Of a stretch of 64,000 bases of DNA, positions 32,817 to 41,340 are shown piece by piece. The notes below the pieces were generated by a model that worked only from the letters and a program-made list of their open reading frames with translations, ran no database searches and had not been told where the DNA came from. The position numbers were made by a program, and so were the translations under genes. Source of the DNA: a virus. Within the stretch, counting starts at the first letter, position 1, and each line of letters opens with the position of its first letter. The DNA is taken from IMG/VR virus record IMGVR_UViG_3300045747_000527, positions 1 through 64,000 of that record. One strand, given 5' to 3'.

Positions 32817-32864
32817 AGATCATGACACGCTACGGCTACTACCACTGTAGCCGAAGTGCATCAA
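32817..32864 (+). repeat. 48-bp hairpin repeat, copy 2
   Basis: One mismatch against copy 1 near the start of the window. It contains the same GGCTAC/GTAGCC hairpin. Here it lies between two leftward genes; the stop codon of the upstream one is inside the repeat end. Same orientation on the plus strand as copy 1. Confidence 0.9.
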
Positions 32865-33799
32865 ATTGCGACCCCTGAGATCGCCTTGTTCGTGAGTTTG
32901 ATCTGCTCCTGCACGTCACTGATCGCGAGGTCAACCACGCGCACAGCCTGTGCTGCTTTAGTGAAGGCAGCGAACTTCACGACCAAGGGATGCTGTGGAT
33001 TCGGGATACGCCCAGCATGCGCGCGCTTCTCGATGGGTACACCACGCAGAGACCGGCCGATCTCTTCGGCAGAGTGACCGTGTTTTCCGAGATAGTCCTC
33101 TAGGTGCGCCGCGGCCTGCTTCACGTGTGCCTGGTGCTGGCTAACCGCCCCACAGGCGTACAGCACCTCAGCCAAACCGCAGGTGCCATCCATCATCGCT
33201 TGTTCCGCTGTCTTGGCGAAATCAGTGGAGATATCATCGAACACCAACTGGGCACCGGTCTTCATGGACACCAGCTCATCCCGAACGCCCTCCAAAGAGA
33301 GCTTGGTGTCCAACAAATCATCCAGGGGGTTGGCGTGCTGCTGATGCTGAGGTTGGGCAGAGGCAGTCTTGGATAGCTGCTCAGCCTGATGCTGGAACGC
33401 TTGGGCCAGGACATCCATCTCGCCAGCATGGCGAAAATCAGGGGAAGCCTTCTTGTAGTCCGAGCTCTCGGTGAGCAGGGTGGGGGAAGAGCCATCGTTC
33501 AGGTCCTGCAGTACCCTGGCTGGGTTCGCTGGCCCACCTTCGAACGTGACATTTCGCACGTTCCCGGACTTCTCGAAGGCCGCGAGGTACGCCGTGGTGT
33601 TGGCGAATTCACAAACCCGCTTGACCTGCTCTGGAGCCAAACAAGCGGTCTTGACGACCTCCACGACAGCCTCTGTGAGGGGCGTTCCTGCCCCGGAGTA
33701 CATGTCTGCTGCCTGTTTGCCAAACTTCTCAAGTTGATCTGGGTCTATGGCGCGTGCCTTCTCTTGTTGCGCCAAGCCCAGTGGTAGAGGTTCGCTCAT
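32861..33799 (-). CDS. Helical virion-block protein (312 aa)
   Basis: The ATG giving MSEPLPLG follows AAAGGGGAC. Long helical protein with many K-x-A motifs (VKTACLA, LSKTASA, FAKTAEQA, VKQAAAH). First gene of the leftward structural block, just after the divergent promoter region. No family recognised; an internal head protein is plausible. Confidence 0.5.
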   Translation of the reverse strand: MSEPLPLGLAQQEKARAIDPDQLEKFGKQAADMYSGAGTPLTEAVVEVVKTACLAPEQVKRVCEFANTTAYLAAFEKSGNVRNVTFEGGPANPARVLQDLNDGSSPTLLTESSDYKKASPDFRHAGEMDVLAQAFQHQAEQLSKTASAQPQHQQHANPLDDLLDTKLSLEGVRDELVSMKTGAQLVFDDISTDFAKTAEQAMMDGTCGLAEVLYACGAVSQHQAHVKQAAAHLEDYLGKHGHSAEEIGRSLRGVPIEKRAHAGRIPNPQHPLVVKFAAFTKAAQAVRVVDLAISDVQEQIKLTNKAISGVAI

Positions 33800-33840
33800 G
33801 TGTGTCCCCTTTGGGTATATGATATCTGGTGAGGCCAAGA

Positions 33841-34350
33841 ATGGGAAGTCATGACGATGAACTAAGGCAGTTGGAAAGCAAGGTGTCTGTTTTGGAGAAG
33901 CAGGTCACCTTCCTACTGAAGGTTAACGGGTTCCACCTCTCTGAGATGAGGAAGATATCAGACGAAGCCCTCCTAAGGCTATACCAGGACTCCGTACACG
34001 TGATTTCTGTCATCCGAAAGGGCGTGGCACTGGAGATAGTGGAGCATTGGGCTGAAATCTTCCTGCAGCTATCCGAGGTCGAGATGGTTCGGCTGCAGCC
34101 CATAGTAGGGTTTGATCACACCTGGGAGCCCTTCTACGTGCTCTGCATCAAGCTGATGACCCAGGTTCGAACCTGTGCGGAAATCAAGACCAGCACTCGG
34201 GTTCAACAGTTGTTCTCCTTGCTGGAGAAGGGCCGGCAGGGGCTACAGGCCTGCGGAGTGATGATGTGCCGCAAGTTCCAGGATACCCTTACCGACACCG
34301 GCCGGGCCCTCATCAAAGACGGCGATTTGATGGCCTTTTTGCCTGCCTAG
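33841..34350 (+). CDS. Unknown protein with N-terminal coiled coil (169 aa)
   Basis: Residues 5-30 form heptads (ELRQLESKVSVLEKQVTFLL), followed by a mainly helical domain. Divergent from the structural block. Upstream, GGTATATG at 33814 is a weak variant of the promoter box. ATG is preferred to an in-frame GTG four codons earlier. Function unknown. Confidence 0.6.
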   Translation: MGSHDDELRQLESKVSVLEKQVTFLLKVNGFHLSEMRKISDEALLRLYQDSVHVISVIRKGVALEIVEHWAEIFLQLSEVEMVRLQPIVGFDHTWEPFYVLCIKLMTQVRTCAEIKTSTRVQQLFSLLEKGRQGLQACGVMMCRKFQDTLTDTGRALIKDGDLMAFLPA

Positions 34351-34402
34351 GCCGATCTGGTTAAGGACCTCTTTTGGGACCCCCAGAATAGGGCCGTTTG
34401 TG

Positions 34403-34430
34403 AAAAACGGGGGGCAAACGTGGGTATAAG
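34403..34430 (+). promoter_or_regulatory. AAAAA-N15-GGTATAAG promoter-like element
   Basis: AAAAA, 15-base spacer, GGTATAAG, then T-N4-TGATC. A small CCGTTT/AAACGG hairpin overlaps its upstream part. Confidence 0.78.
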
Positions 34431-34479
34431 TATTATGATCCAGAAGAACACTTATCTGGAACCACCACAAGGAGCCCCC

Positions 34480-34686
34480 ATGGAAAACATCGAGATTCAA
34501 CCTGGACACGGATTCTTCTCCCACATCGTCGGCACCAACAACGTCAACGGAACGACCTCGAAGGTCGCCAACGTCGCTGGCCGTGCAGCTCTCGTAGGCG
34601 CCGCGGTCTACGGCGGCATCAAGCTGTTCAGCAAGGACGAGCCGGTGGCCCTGGACGTGACGGTCGGCGGCTTCGAGCCGGCGTAG
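34480..34686 (+). CDS. Small hydrophobic-segment protein (68 aa)
   Basis: The ATG follows AAGGAGCC. A central segment, NVAGRAALVGAAVYGGIKLF, could be a short membrane helix. A monocistronic unit, enclosed by its own promoter and a strong terminator. Function unknown. Confidence 0.65.
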   Translation: MENIEIQPGHGFFSHIVGTNNVNGTTSKVANVAGRAALVGAAVYGGIKLFSKDEPVALDVTVGGFEPA

Positions 34687-34692
34687 GAAGAT

Positions 34693-34716
34693 GGGCCCAC
34701 AGGGGCCCTTTCCTTT
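34693..34716 (+). terminator. Terminator, GGGCCC hairpin
   Basis: GGGCCC/GGGCCC stem, loop ACAG, then TTTCCTTT and AGCC. The tail forms, on the other strand, the TAA stop of the terminase gene. Confidence 0.82.
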
Positions 34717-36550
34717 AGCCCAAGTTCTCCGAGAGCCCTGACTCCTGCACAGGCAGGATGATGTCATCCCTGCGGGTAACCAAAATGGACGCCAATACGC
34801 AGAGCAGGATGGCGTGAAAAGCATCGTCCGTCTTACCTGGTGGCTTCTTGAACTCGTTCATCCTCAGCCGGTCATTGTACTCCGTGAAGATGTTGAGAAT
34901 GTCCTGGCCGTGGGGATTCTGAAAGTCTTCCCAGCAGGGCAGATCAATCTTCTTTGCCTTCATGGCGTTGAAGATGTCGCTCATGATTTCTGTGCGGTGG
35001 CACATGTATCTGAGAAGGCTCGCATCCCAATAGATCTTTTTGCGCTGCCTCGGATTGTACTGGTACTTTGCCACGCGCCGCGGACCAAAGGCCTTGATGA
35101 GCTTGTCGTTCTGGTAGTGACCTCCACCGTAGTCGGTGCCGGTTACCTGGACGTTCAGCTGGCTCAGAATCTGGATGATGCTGTCCAGCTGCTTCTCGGG
35201 GTCCAAGTCTCGTCCCATGAACCGGTGAATCCAGAAGATGGTGAAGTTTCCAGTCCCCAAGTACCCGCCAAGCGCGATGGTGGTGTATGACGCCCGCTCT
35301 CCCGGACCCCAGTCGATGCCGGCGAATATTTGCCTGCCTTGGGCGAGCTCTCTGAACGCCTCGATGTCCACCAGCCGCACCGATGGGTTGCAGATGGCCT
35401 GCAGCTGAGCCCGCGTAATAGGACGAACGCCGGAGTCGTAGGACATGCCCAGCTTCTCGTTCATAAACTGGGCGCGCGAGTACTGCTCCTGTGCTTGAAG
35501 AACCTCTCCCCAGTCAACCCAGGGGACCATGATCTGAGGAATGCGGTAGCCCTCAAATGTGATCTTATCCGTGTTAGCTTCCGCGGGATTCATCGAAGCC
35601 CACATCGCCTGCGGATGCCGAGCTGAGATGAGGTTGCCGCACTTGTCACAGATAAGGCCCTCCTTCCCGATGCTCCGCTCCGTGAGCACGTTCCAGTGCC
35701 AAGTACTGGAGTCGTTGGGACCACCGTGCCGCTCGCAGGGGACCACCCACTCGTTTTGGGTCGAGAATTCGGACCAGTAGTGCTGGATGGTGTTGTCTAC
35801 AGACTTGGGCGTACCGGAGTAGAGGAACAGCTTGTAGCTAGAGTGGAAAGCGCACTGCTCGATGACGGGGATGTTGTCCACCATGATATCTTGGATCTCA
35901 TCGATAAGAACCAAGTCAGCCGGGATACCACGGACACGGTCAGCCGTGAGGTACGCGTACCTAAGTCTGATCTGAGAAAAGTTGATGAACTTCTTGAAGA
36001 AGACGGCTTGGTTTGCTGAGGAGGCGGTGTACGCCTTCAACATTGGCGACGCATCGATAACGTCCTTGATACGGTCATTCGAGAAGACCTTCGCCTGTTC
36101 CGCGGAAGGTGCTACGTACAGCGACCGAAAGTTGTTGGTCAAAGCTGAGTAGCACAAAAGCCGGTTGCCTAGCGTAGTTGATTTCTCGATCTGACGTCCG
36201 CACATAAGCAAAAGCTTCTTGGCGTCAGTATCGTAGATTTTCTGGAGGTACTCCCGCCCCTTGAATGAGAAGTCCGTCACGCGGCCAGCCTCAGGGACTC
36301 TGATGGCTGTCTCTGCAAACTGCGAAGGGGAGACTGAGATCAGCGCATCCTCGGTAGACTCATACGCATCGAAGGCCACCTCCTGTTCCGCCAAGAGACT
36401 CTCAGCAAAGTCCGGGTCATACTCCGGGCTGTCTACGTCGAACACAGAGAAGTCAACGTAAGGGGAGGGCTCTCCTGTGTACGAAGATCCTAGTTTCGTG
36501 TAACGCGCACCTGCCTGTGTTCTGACGCTGTCAAGAGGGACGATGGCCAT
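34715..36550 (-). CDS. Large terminase subunit (TerL)
   Basis: A 611-residue packaging motor. ATPase: Walker A GRQIEKSTT (118-126), Walker B LVLIDE (213-218), SGTP coupling motif (245-248). A zinc-type insertion, C272 with CDKC (301-304), resembles the GpA-like type. Nuclease: GIDWG (D413), TDYGG (D473) and DDAFHA (575-580) give the three acidic metal-binding places. It cuts concatemeric DNA and drives it through the portal. Last gene of the leftward operon that begins with the RNA polymerase. Confidence 0.88.
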   Translation of the reverse strand: MAIVPLDSVRTQAGARYTKLGSSYTGEPSPYVDFSVFDVDSPEYDPDFAESLLAEQEVAFDAYESTEDALISVSPSQFAETAIRVPEAGRVTDFSFKGREYLQKIYDTDAKKLLLMCGRQIEKSTTLGNRLLCYSALTNNFRSLYVAPSAEQAKVFSNDRIKDVIDASPMLKAYTASSANQAVFFKKFINFSQIRLRYAYLTADRVRGIPADLVLIDEIQDIMVDNIPVIEQCAFHSSYKLFLYSGTPKSVDNTIQHYWSEFSTQNEWVVPCERHGGPNDSSTWHWNVLTERSIGKEGLICDKCGNLISARHPQAMWASMNPAEANTDKITFEGYRIPQIMVPWVDWGEVLQAQEQYSRAQFMNEKLGMSYDSGVRPITRAQLQAICNPSVRLVDIEAFRELAQGRQIFAGIDWGPGERASYTTIALGGYLGTGNFTIFWIHRFMGRDLDPEKQLDSIIQILSQLNVQVTGTDYGGGHYQNDKLIKAFGPRRVAKYQYNPRQRKKIYWDASLLRYMCHRTEIMSDIFNAMKAKKIDLPCWEDFQNPHGQDILNIFTEYNDRLRMNEFKKPPGKTDDAFHAILLCVLASILVTRRDDIILPVQESGLSENLG

Positions 36551-36553
36551 GCG

Positions 36554-36580
36554 AAACTCTTTCGAAAAGTGGGGTATAAG
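36554..36580 (+). promoter_or_regulatory. GAAA-N16-GGTATAAG promoter-like element, isolated
   Basis: GCGAAA, 16-base spacer, GGTATAAG, pointing rightward into a short space between two leftward genes. A terminator lies 110 bases downstream. Confidence 0.72.
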
Positions 36581-36587
36581 ATCAATA

Positions 36588-36712
36588 GCAGGGAGAACTA
36601 CTCCTCTGCATGAACCGCAGGAGATGATGATGGAACACTCTAAGGCCGCTCAACTGAATACGCAGAGTGAAAAACATCATCCCAGCTTGGCCGGCGAAAG
36701 CCGGCTTTCATT
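36588..36712 (+). ncRNA. Short transcript unit, possible small RNA or micropeptide
   Basis: The space between promoter and terminator would give an RNA of about 125 bases. It holds CAGGAGATGATGATGG, a ribosome site with three ATGs; the third opens a 30-residue frame that would run through the terminator, so a peptide is doubtful. MNRRR is the other short frame. A small RNA is the simpler reading, but no family is recognised. Confidence 0.4.
36690..36712 (+). terminator. Terminator, GCCGGC hairpin with GAAA loop
   Basis: Perfect six-pair stem GCCGGC/GCCGGC, GAAA tetraloop, then TTTCATTAGCC. It lies just before the convergent gene's stop codon. Confidence 0.78.
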
Positions 36713-36716
36713 AGCC

Positions 36717-37217
36717 CTATGACAGTTGGCTGAACAAGCGGGACATCAGCATGTCCTGCGCTGTCGCAGTCCAGGCCGTAGGAAGAATGGGCTTGGCCAC
36801 TACCACGGACCAGCTGTCTACCTCAGGATCGAAGACCACCTTCGGTGTCTCTCGAAAGAATGAAGAGAACTCGTGCTGCAACTTTTCCCCTATGCCGCCC
36901 CACCAGGGGTACTTGGATAGGTGCTCCGTCAACTGGTCGTCTAGCTGGGCCAGCCGCCTAGGATTATCCGGAGATTGACTGGCCTCCTGCAGCGCCTCTG
37001 CGACCAGGCGCTTTCTCTCAACATGATAGATGTGGAAGATCAATCTGTTGCCACGCTCGGTGTACTCCACCAGAAGATTCCCCTTCTGCATTGGGGTGAA
37101 CACTGGCACGGAGTTGGCAAGTTTCCGGGCGGACGTTAGATCTTGTGGGGCCGTGGCCAAAGCCGCAGCTCCGCGTACCTCGTGGTGCGTGAGTGGCACC
37201 CTCGATGCATGGGACAT
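36717..37217 (-). CDS. Unknown late-operon protein (166 aa)
   Basis: Not recognised. Helical, charged protein with ribosome site GGAGGTAC. It lies directly upstream of the terminase gene, a place sometimes taken by small terminase subunits, but no helix-turn-helix is clear. Confidence 0.5.
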   Translation of the reverse strand: MSHASRVPLTHHEVRGAAALATAPQDLTSARKLANSVPVFTPMQKGNLLVEYTERGNRLIFHIYHVERKRLVAEALQEASQSPDNPRRLAQLDDQLTEHLSKYPWWGGIGEKLQHEFSSFFRETPKVVFDPEVDSWSVVVAKPILPTAWTATAQDMLMSRLFSQLS

Positions 37218-37226
37218 GTGTACCTC

Positions 37227-38126
37227 CTACGGTTCTTCAAGCAGTCGTGTTGATTGCGTTTCGCCAGTCCCTGCTCCCGACTGACTGTAGTTTAGCTTGG
37301 CCACTTCTTCGATAGACGGCACGGGTTTCGTGTTCTTATTCAGTCTGAATTTCTCGAAAGCTGTGAGTACGTCCTTCAGTGCCACGTCACTCTGGCGCAT
37401 TTCAGCTTCCGCAGAACACACCACCTTCATGTACTGGGACATGGTCCTGGAGTGCAATTCTCCAGCTGGCTGCCGCTCTATCTCCAGCAGCTTCATGAAC
37501 GCCACGTCCCTGATGCGTCTTGAAACAGAACCAGACGTGATGTTCGGGGGCGGGCCAGACAACCCGGTCACCCACGGCACGATCATATTTGCTGTGTCTG
37601 GTGCAGCCCGTACGATGGATTGAGCTGCCCCGTTTGGCTTGCGCTCATCCAGCAGTGACATCCACTCATCATCGGTCAGTAAGATCTTATTCCAGAAGTA
37701 ATGGCCGTACGTAGCCACGCCGTCGGGGGTCAGACTGATCTTAAAGTACTTGTTCAGCTGGATAGTCGCATCCTCCACCCTCATGGGAGAGAGCAGCAGG
37801 TCTTCCGTCAACGCCCGGACTCTTGGCTCCCCAAGGATGCGATATGCCTCCTGCACAGGCTCAGTGGGGTACCACAGGTCATGGATACCCTTGCGCTTCA
37901 TCCATTGGCGCGTGACCAGGTGGGCGTCCTTGTCTTTCTTCTTTGGCACCGCGGCGAACGGCTCGGGGTACGGCTCAAGGCTCAACTGTACCTTCTCAAG
38001 ATACCTGCCTGTTGGGTAGGCTATCTCGTGGTCATCGAGGACTCCCTCGATGGTGTCCACATCATGTTCGCGCCTTGAGAATAAGAAGCGAATAAAGTAT
38101 TCGGCCGGGGACCTGCTGAACGCCAC
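37227..38126 (-). CDS. Unknown late-operon protein (299 aa)
   Basis: Not recognised. GTG start after AGGGGGC. Mainly helical with a basic central part (KKKDKDAHLVTRQWMKRKG) and a disordered C-terminus. Candidates by position are small terminase or baseplate helper; neither is supported by motif. Confidence 0.48.
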   Translation of the reverse strand: MAFSRSPAEYFIRFLFSRREHDVDTIEGVLDDHEIAYPTGRYLEKVQLSLEPYPEPFAAVPKKKDKDAHLVTRQWMKRKGIHDLWYPTEPVQEAYRILGEPRVRALTEDLLLSPMRVEDATIQLNKYFKISLTPDGVATYGHYFWNKILLTDDEWMSLLDERKPNGAAQSIVRAAPDTANMIVPWVTGLSGPPPNITSGSVSRRIRDVAFMKLLEIERQPAGELHSRTMSQYMKVVCSAEAEMRQSDVALKDVLTAFEKFRLNKNTKPVPSIEEVAKLNYSQSGAGTGETQSTRLLEEP

Positions 38127-38135
38127 GGTAGCCCC

Positions 38136-40163
38136 CTACTGTGCGTCGCTGTCTACTGTCTTCAGCCCCGCCACCACTTTGTCTAGGTGAACAAGAGACC
38201 GCTGGATGGCGCCCTCGTCTACAGAGTGGAGCCCAAGTCTGGCCGCGACTAGCAACTCTGCCAGCCGGCGGATGACGGTCTCAATCTCAGGGATGTAGCT
38301 GGCGAACACAGCCACGTTCTCGGGGGTGATGAACCCGAGAGACAGTATCTTGTCCACCGCAATAGGATCGTCGATGGCCGTCGCCTCTTTGAGAAGGATG
38401 TGGTCCGTGCCGCCCCGAACAGCAGACACTTTGTTGACCACCGCTTCGGCTACCTTGGGCATTCCCGTCGGCGCCATCGCCACAGGGCGTGCCTTGAACC
38501 AGCCATCGTAGCTACCCTTCTTCCGCATAGAAGACAGGTCTGCTGCGAACTTCACCGGGTCCTGCCCCAGCACCGCACCCAGGAAGATAGCCTCGTCTTT
38601 GGAGACATCGTTGGTGCGCAGAACACCAGCCAACTTGTCGATGGGCTGGCCGTCAAAGGAGAACCGCCTACCGTCTTGATCGGTGAACACGCGCACAGCC
38701 ATGGGAAGAACACGTGCCTGGGCCACCTTGCTAGCCTCGTCCACGGCCGCCTCTTCCGTAGGCCCGCCCATGATCTCTACGTCCTCACCCCAGGGGGCGA
38801 ACTTAGCCTCAGCAGGGACACCAAACGTGGTGGCATCGATCTGAGAAACCGCCTGCAGACCTGGCACCTTGCGCACCAGAAATTGCTGACCCATGCTGTC
38901 CGTGCAGCGGAAAGCCAGGGCACCGCCCATGACGACGGAACCATCCACAGAGACTGGCGCCAAGGCAATTGGCCCATCAGGTGCCTCAAAGTAGAAGACG
39001 CCCTCACCCACTGGCGGAACGTCCAAGGGCTGCTCCGTAGTCTCCAGGGGGGAGCCAGCCATGCCGCTACCCATCGCGGAGAACTCACCATCCGTGAAGA
39101 GCATGGTGGACAGCTCGCTACCATCCCAGTCCACTACGTGGGGGAATACCCACCCCGTCAGCGCCATGTTATCCGGCTGTGCACTCACCCGGTATTTGCC
39201 GAACTGCTGGATGAGCTGGAAGGGCTCGGCCTGTGCCAGGTCTTGCTGCTGCTCTGGTGGACCCGCGGTGGCCTGGCCGTTTTGGTCTGCTTCGTTGACC
39301 ATCTCCGGGCCCAGGGCCTGGGTAGCCTCTGGCCGTGAGACATCAGCCTGCGCCGGGGGCGCCATAGAATCAGGATTTGCCATCTTGATCCTGTACCCTT
39401 CTGCCAACTTCAGAAGTTGAACGACAGTACGTTCGCCAACTTCCAGTGCACCGGCAGAGGCCACTTTACGTGTCCCCTCACCTGCATGCATGAGGGTCTC
39501 GATAAAGTGCGCCATGGCCCCATTGTGCACAGCCGCGTGTCCTATGGCCGCGTCCTTCTCCAACAAGCCGATCATGGAGGCCACGTCCGCGCGCTGAACG
39601 GACGGCATGAGCGCGTCCATGAGATACTCAGGCTTAGCCGAACCCTCTTTGCTCGCACCTGACGAACCGATGTCCGCCATGAGGGGACCGCGGGCACCAC
39701 CGTACTGACGATGAGGCGGGTAAAGCTGTTCGATCATACTCATATCGCCAGGCCGCTCACGCACAGCCTCGAATAGCTGCGGGCGGAACATGGCACGGCG
39801 CAGACGCTCTTCTGTCAGCGGCTCGGTCTTGCCGTCAGAGAGGAGGAGGTCCAAGGGCTTCATCCTGCCATCCTGTACGATGACTGGGATGCACGCCTTC
39901 TGACTTCCCTTGAGCGCGGCAGGTGTCGAGTCATCCCGCGGGTTGATGGCGAGCTTGTTGCTCAGCTCCACCTGTCCCAGGGCATACCGCCTGTCTGCAT
40001 CCACCGTGGGAAGGACCACCTTGGGGCTAAAGTCGCTGGTATAGGGCACCTGGCGCAACAGTTCGTCGAGAATCTGTGTCGGCCAATCGTTGGGGTCCTC
40101 GCTCAGCATGACTTCCATGCCCAGCTTTTCAAACTTCAATTCCGTATCGAGGTATAGCTCCAT
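38136..40163 (-). CDS. Large virion protein of the spike-terminase operon (675 aa)
   Basis: ATG giving MELYLDTEL is preferred because GAGAGGGA precedes it; a GTG seven codons upstream overlaps the spike gene. Contains a Gln/Pro/Ala-rich linker near residues 265-315, then a beta-rich domain (FPHVVDWDGSELSTMLFTDG) and a helical end. Several K-x-A motifs as in other virion proteins. No family recognised; a baseplate or packaged protein is possible. Confidence 0.5.
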   Translation of the reverse strand: MELYLDTELKFEKLGMEVMLSEDPNDWPTQILDELLRQVPYTSDFSPKVVLPTVDADRRYALGQVELSNKLAINPRDDSTPAALKGSQKACIPVIVQDGRMKPLDLLLSDGKTEPLTEERLRRAMFRPQLFEAVRERPGDMSMIEQLYPPHRQYGGARGPLMADIGSSGASKEGSAKPEYLMDALMPSVQRADVASMIGLLEKDAAIGHAAVHNGAMAHFIETLMHAGEGTRKVASAGALEVGERTVVQLLKLAEGYRIKMANPDSMAPPAQADVSRPEATQALGPEMVNEADQNGQATAGPPEQQQDLAQAEPFQLIQQFGKYRVSAQPDNMALTGWVFPHVVDWDGSELSTMLFTDGEFSAMGSGMAGSPLETTEQPLDVPPVGEGVFYFEAPDGPIALAPVSVDGSVVMGGALAFRCTDSMGQQFLVRKVPGLQAVSQIDATTFGVPAEAKFAPWGEDVEIMGGPTEEAAVDEASKVAQARVLPMAVRVFTDQDGRRFSFDGQPIDKLAGVLRTNDVSKDEAIFLGAVLGQDPVKFAADLSSMRKKGSYDGWFKARPVAMAPTGMPKVAEAVVNKVSAVRGGTDHILLKEATAIDDPIAVDKILSLGFITPENVAVFASYIPEIETVIRRLAELLVAARLGLHSVDEGAIQRSLVHLDKVVAGLKTVDSDAQ

Positions 40164-40176
40164 GTGATCCCTCTCG

Positions 40177-41340
40177 TTAGTCACTGATCAGAACTTTTCT
40201 AGATAGCATAGCAGGCGTTGGCGGGTCTACCTTGATTCCCACCGTCGCGAGTGTTGTCACAAGGTTCAGCAGCCATGGCACTACGATATCACCATGCAGG
40301 GCGGGATGAGAAGCGTTTGGGCCGCCAAGAAATAAAGCAGAGGCCCCGATTGTCTTCACCCCTGTCCAACTCTCAGTGCTTCCTCCTCCGCCACTGATCT
40401 TATGTTCGCCAGAGATGTCTGTGCTCTGTGAACCTTTCACCGTCGTGGTGTGGTCCTTTCCAACTGACAGAGAGCAGTTCCCTGAGATGGTATTAGTCTG
40501 ATCGCCGCCTACCTCGACTGTCAGATCTGAGGAGTACTTCGTGTACCCGACGCCGGTATTGAAGACTCGCATGACATAGGCTGGCTTCGCACTGATAGTC
40601 TCGCCGGTCGTGGGGTTTATCCCACCCGCAGCCACTACTACTTCGTAGTCTGCACCAGACTTGGCAACCGTACCTACACTGATACGAACTGACGCCTTCT
40701 CATCCTGAGCAGCTTCTCTCGCGATAAGATCGAACTGTACCGCCTGGTGTTGGTTGTCCGGTCCTGTGTCTGCGACCGCAGCTCGCCAGGTCATTGAGCC
40801 ACCAACTGTGTCAAGTTCCCAGTTCTCGCATACATCCCGGATAAGGTTGTTGAGTGGAATGAAGAGGCGCTGACAGATGTCAGAGGCCCCAATCTGCAGA
40901 ACACCACCACGACGCAGGACTAGGAAGTTGTCATCCCTTCCCTGGATATATAGATCTCCAGGGTTCAGAAGAGGTCGTCCAGCGTTGTACCCGCCCATCG
41001 AAGGCTGGTCTGCCGACTGTGGAGAGCCTGATGCCACTGTCATAGCCGGCTCCGGTGGCTCCAAGAATCCCATAACAAACGGAGCCTCCCCGTCTGCTGG
41101 CCAACATACGGCGCAGATAGCACCAAGGTCTGGTATGACCGTGAACCCTTCACCGTTGTTGTAGTGTAGGTACGGGGAGGATACCTGAATACCGGGAACC
41201 AGACGTCCAGTGTACTGTGCTGCCCAGTCCACGGTCTTGTTGACTGGGTTGACGTTAACGATCAACCCAGTTTCTACCCGCGTCTCTCCCGTTACGGTAG
41301 ACGATGCCCTGGAATTACCGAAGCTATACGCGCCAGCCAT
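40177..41340 (-). CDS. Baseplate central spike protein, gp5/gpV/Vgr-like
   Basis: A 387-residue protein. The N-terminal 100 residues resemble the OB-fold of spike proteins (TGLIVNVNPVNKTVDW, then AVCWPADGEAPFVMGF). Residues about 285-335 contain short repeated strands (DLTVEVGGDQTNTISGNCSL, SVGKDHTTTVKGSQS) typical of the spike beta-helix built from VxVxGxxxxxV repeats. Trimeric spikes tip the tail tube and pierce the envelope. Its start codon overlaps the RNA polymerase stop by one base (TGATG). Confidence 0.72.
   Translation of the reverse strand: MAGAYSFGNSRASSTVTGETRVETGLIVNVNPVNKTVDWAAQYTGRLVPGIQVSSPYLHYNNGEGFTVIPDLGAICAVCWPADGEAPFVMGFLEPPEPAMTVASGSPQSADQPSMGGYNAGRPLLNPGDLYIQGRDDNFLVLRRGGVLQIGASDICQRLFIPLNNLIRDVCENWELDTVGGSMTWRAAVADTGPDNQHQAVQFDLIAREAAQDEKASVRISVGTVAKSGADYEVVVAAGGINPTTGETISAKPAYVMRVFNTGVGYTKYSSDLTVEVGGDQTNTISGNCSLSVGKDHTTTVKGSQSTDISGEHKISGGGGSTESWTGVKTIGASALFLGGPNASHPALHGDIVVPWLLNLVTTLATVGIKVDPPTPAMLSRKVLISD

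Noticed and set aside
36717-37217. Small terminase subunit
   Set aside because: Position fits, but no helix-turn-helix or coiled-coil pattern convincing enough for the name was seen.
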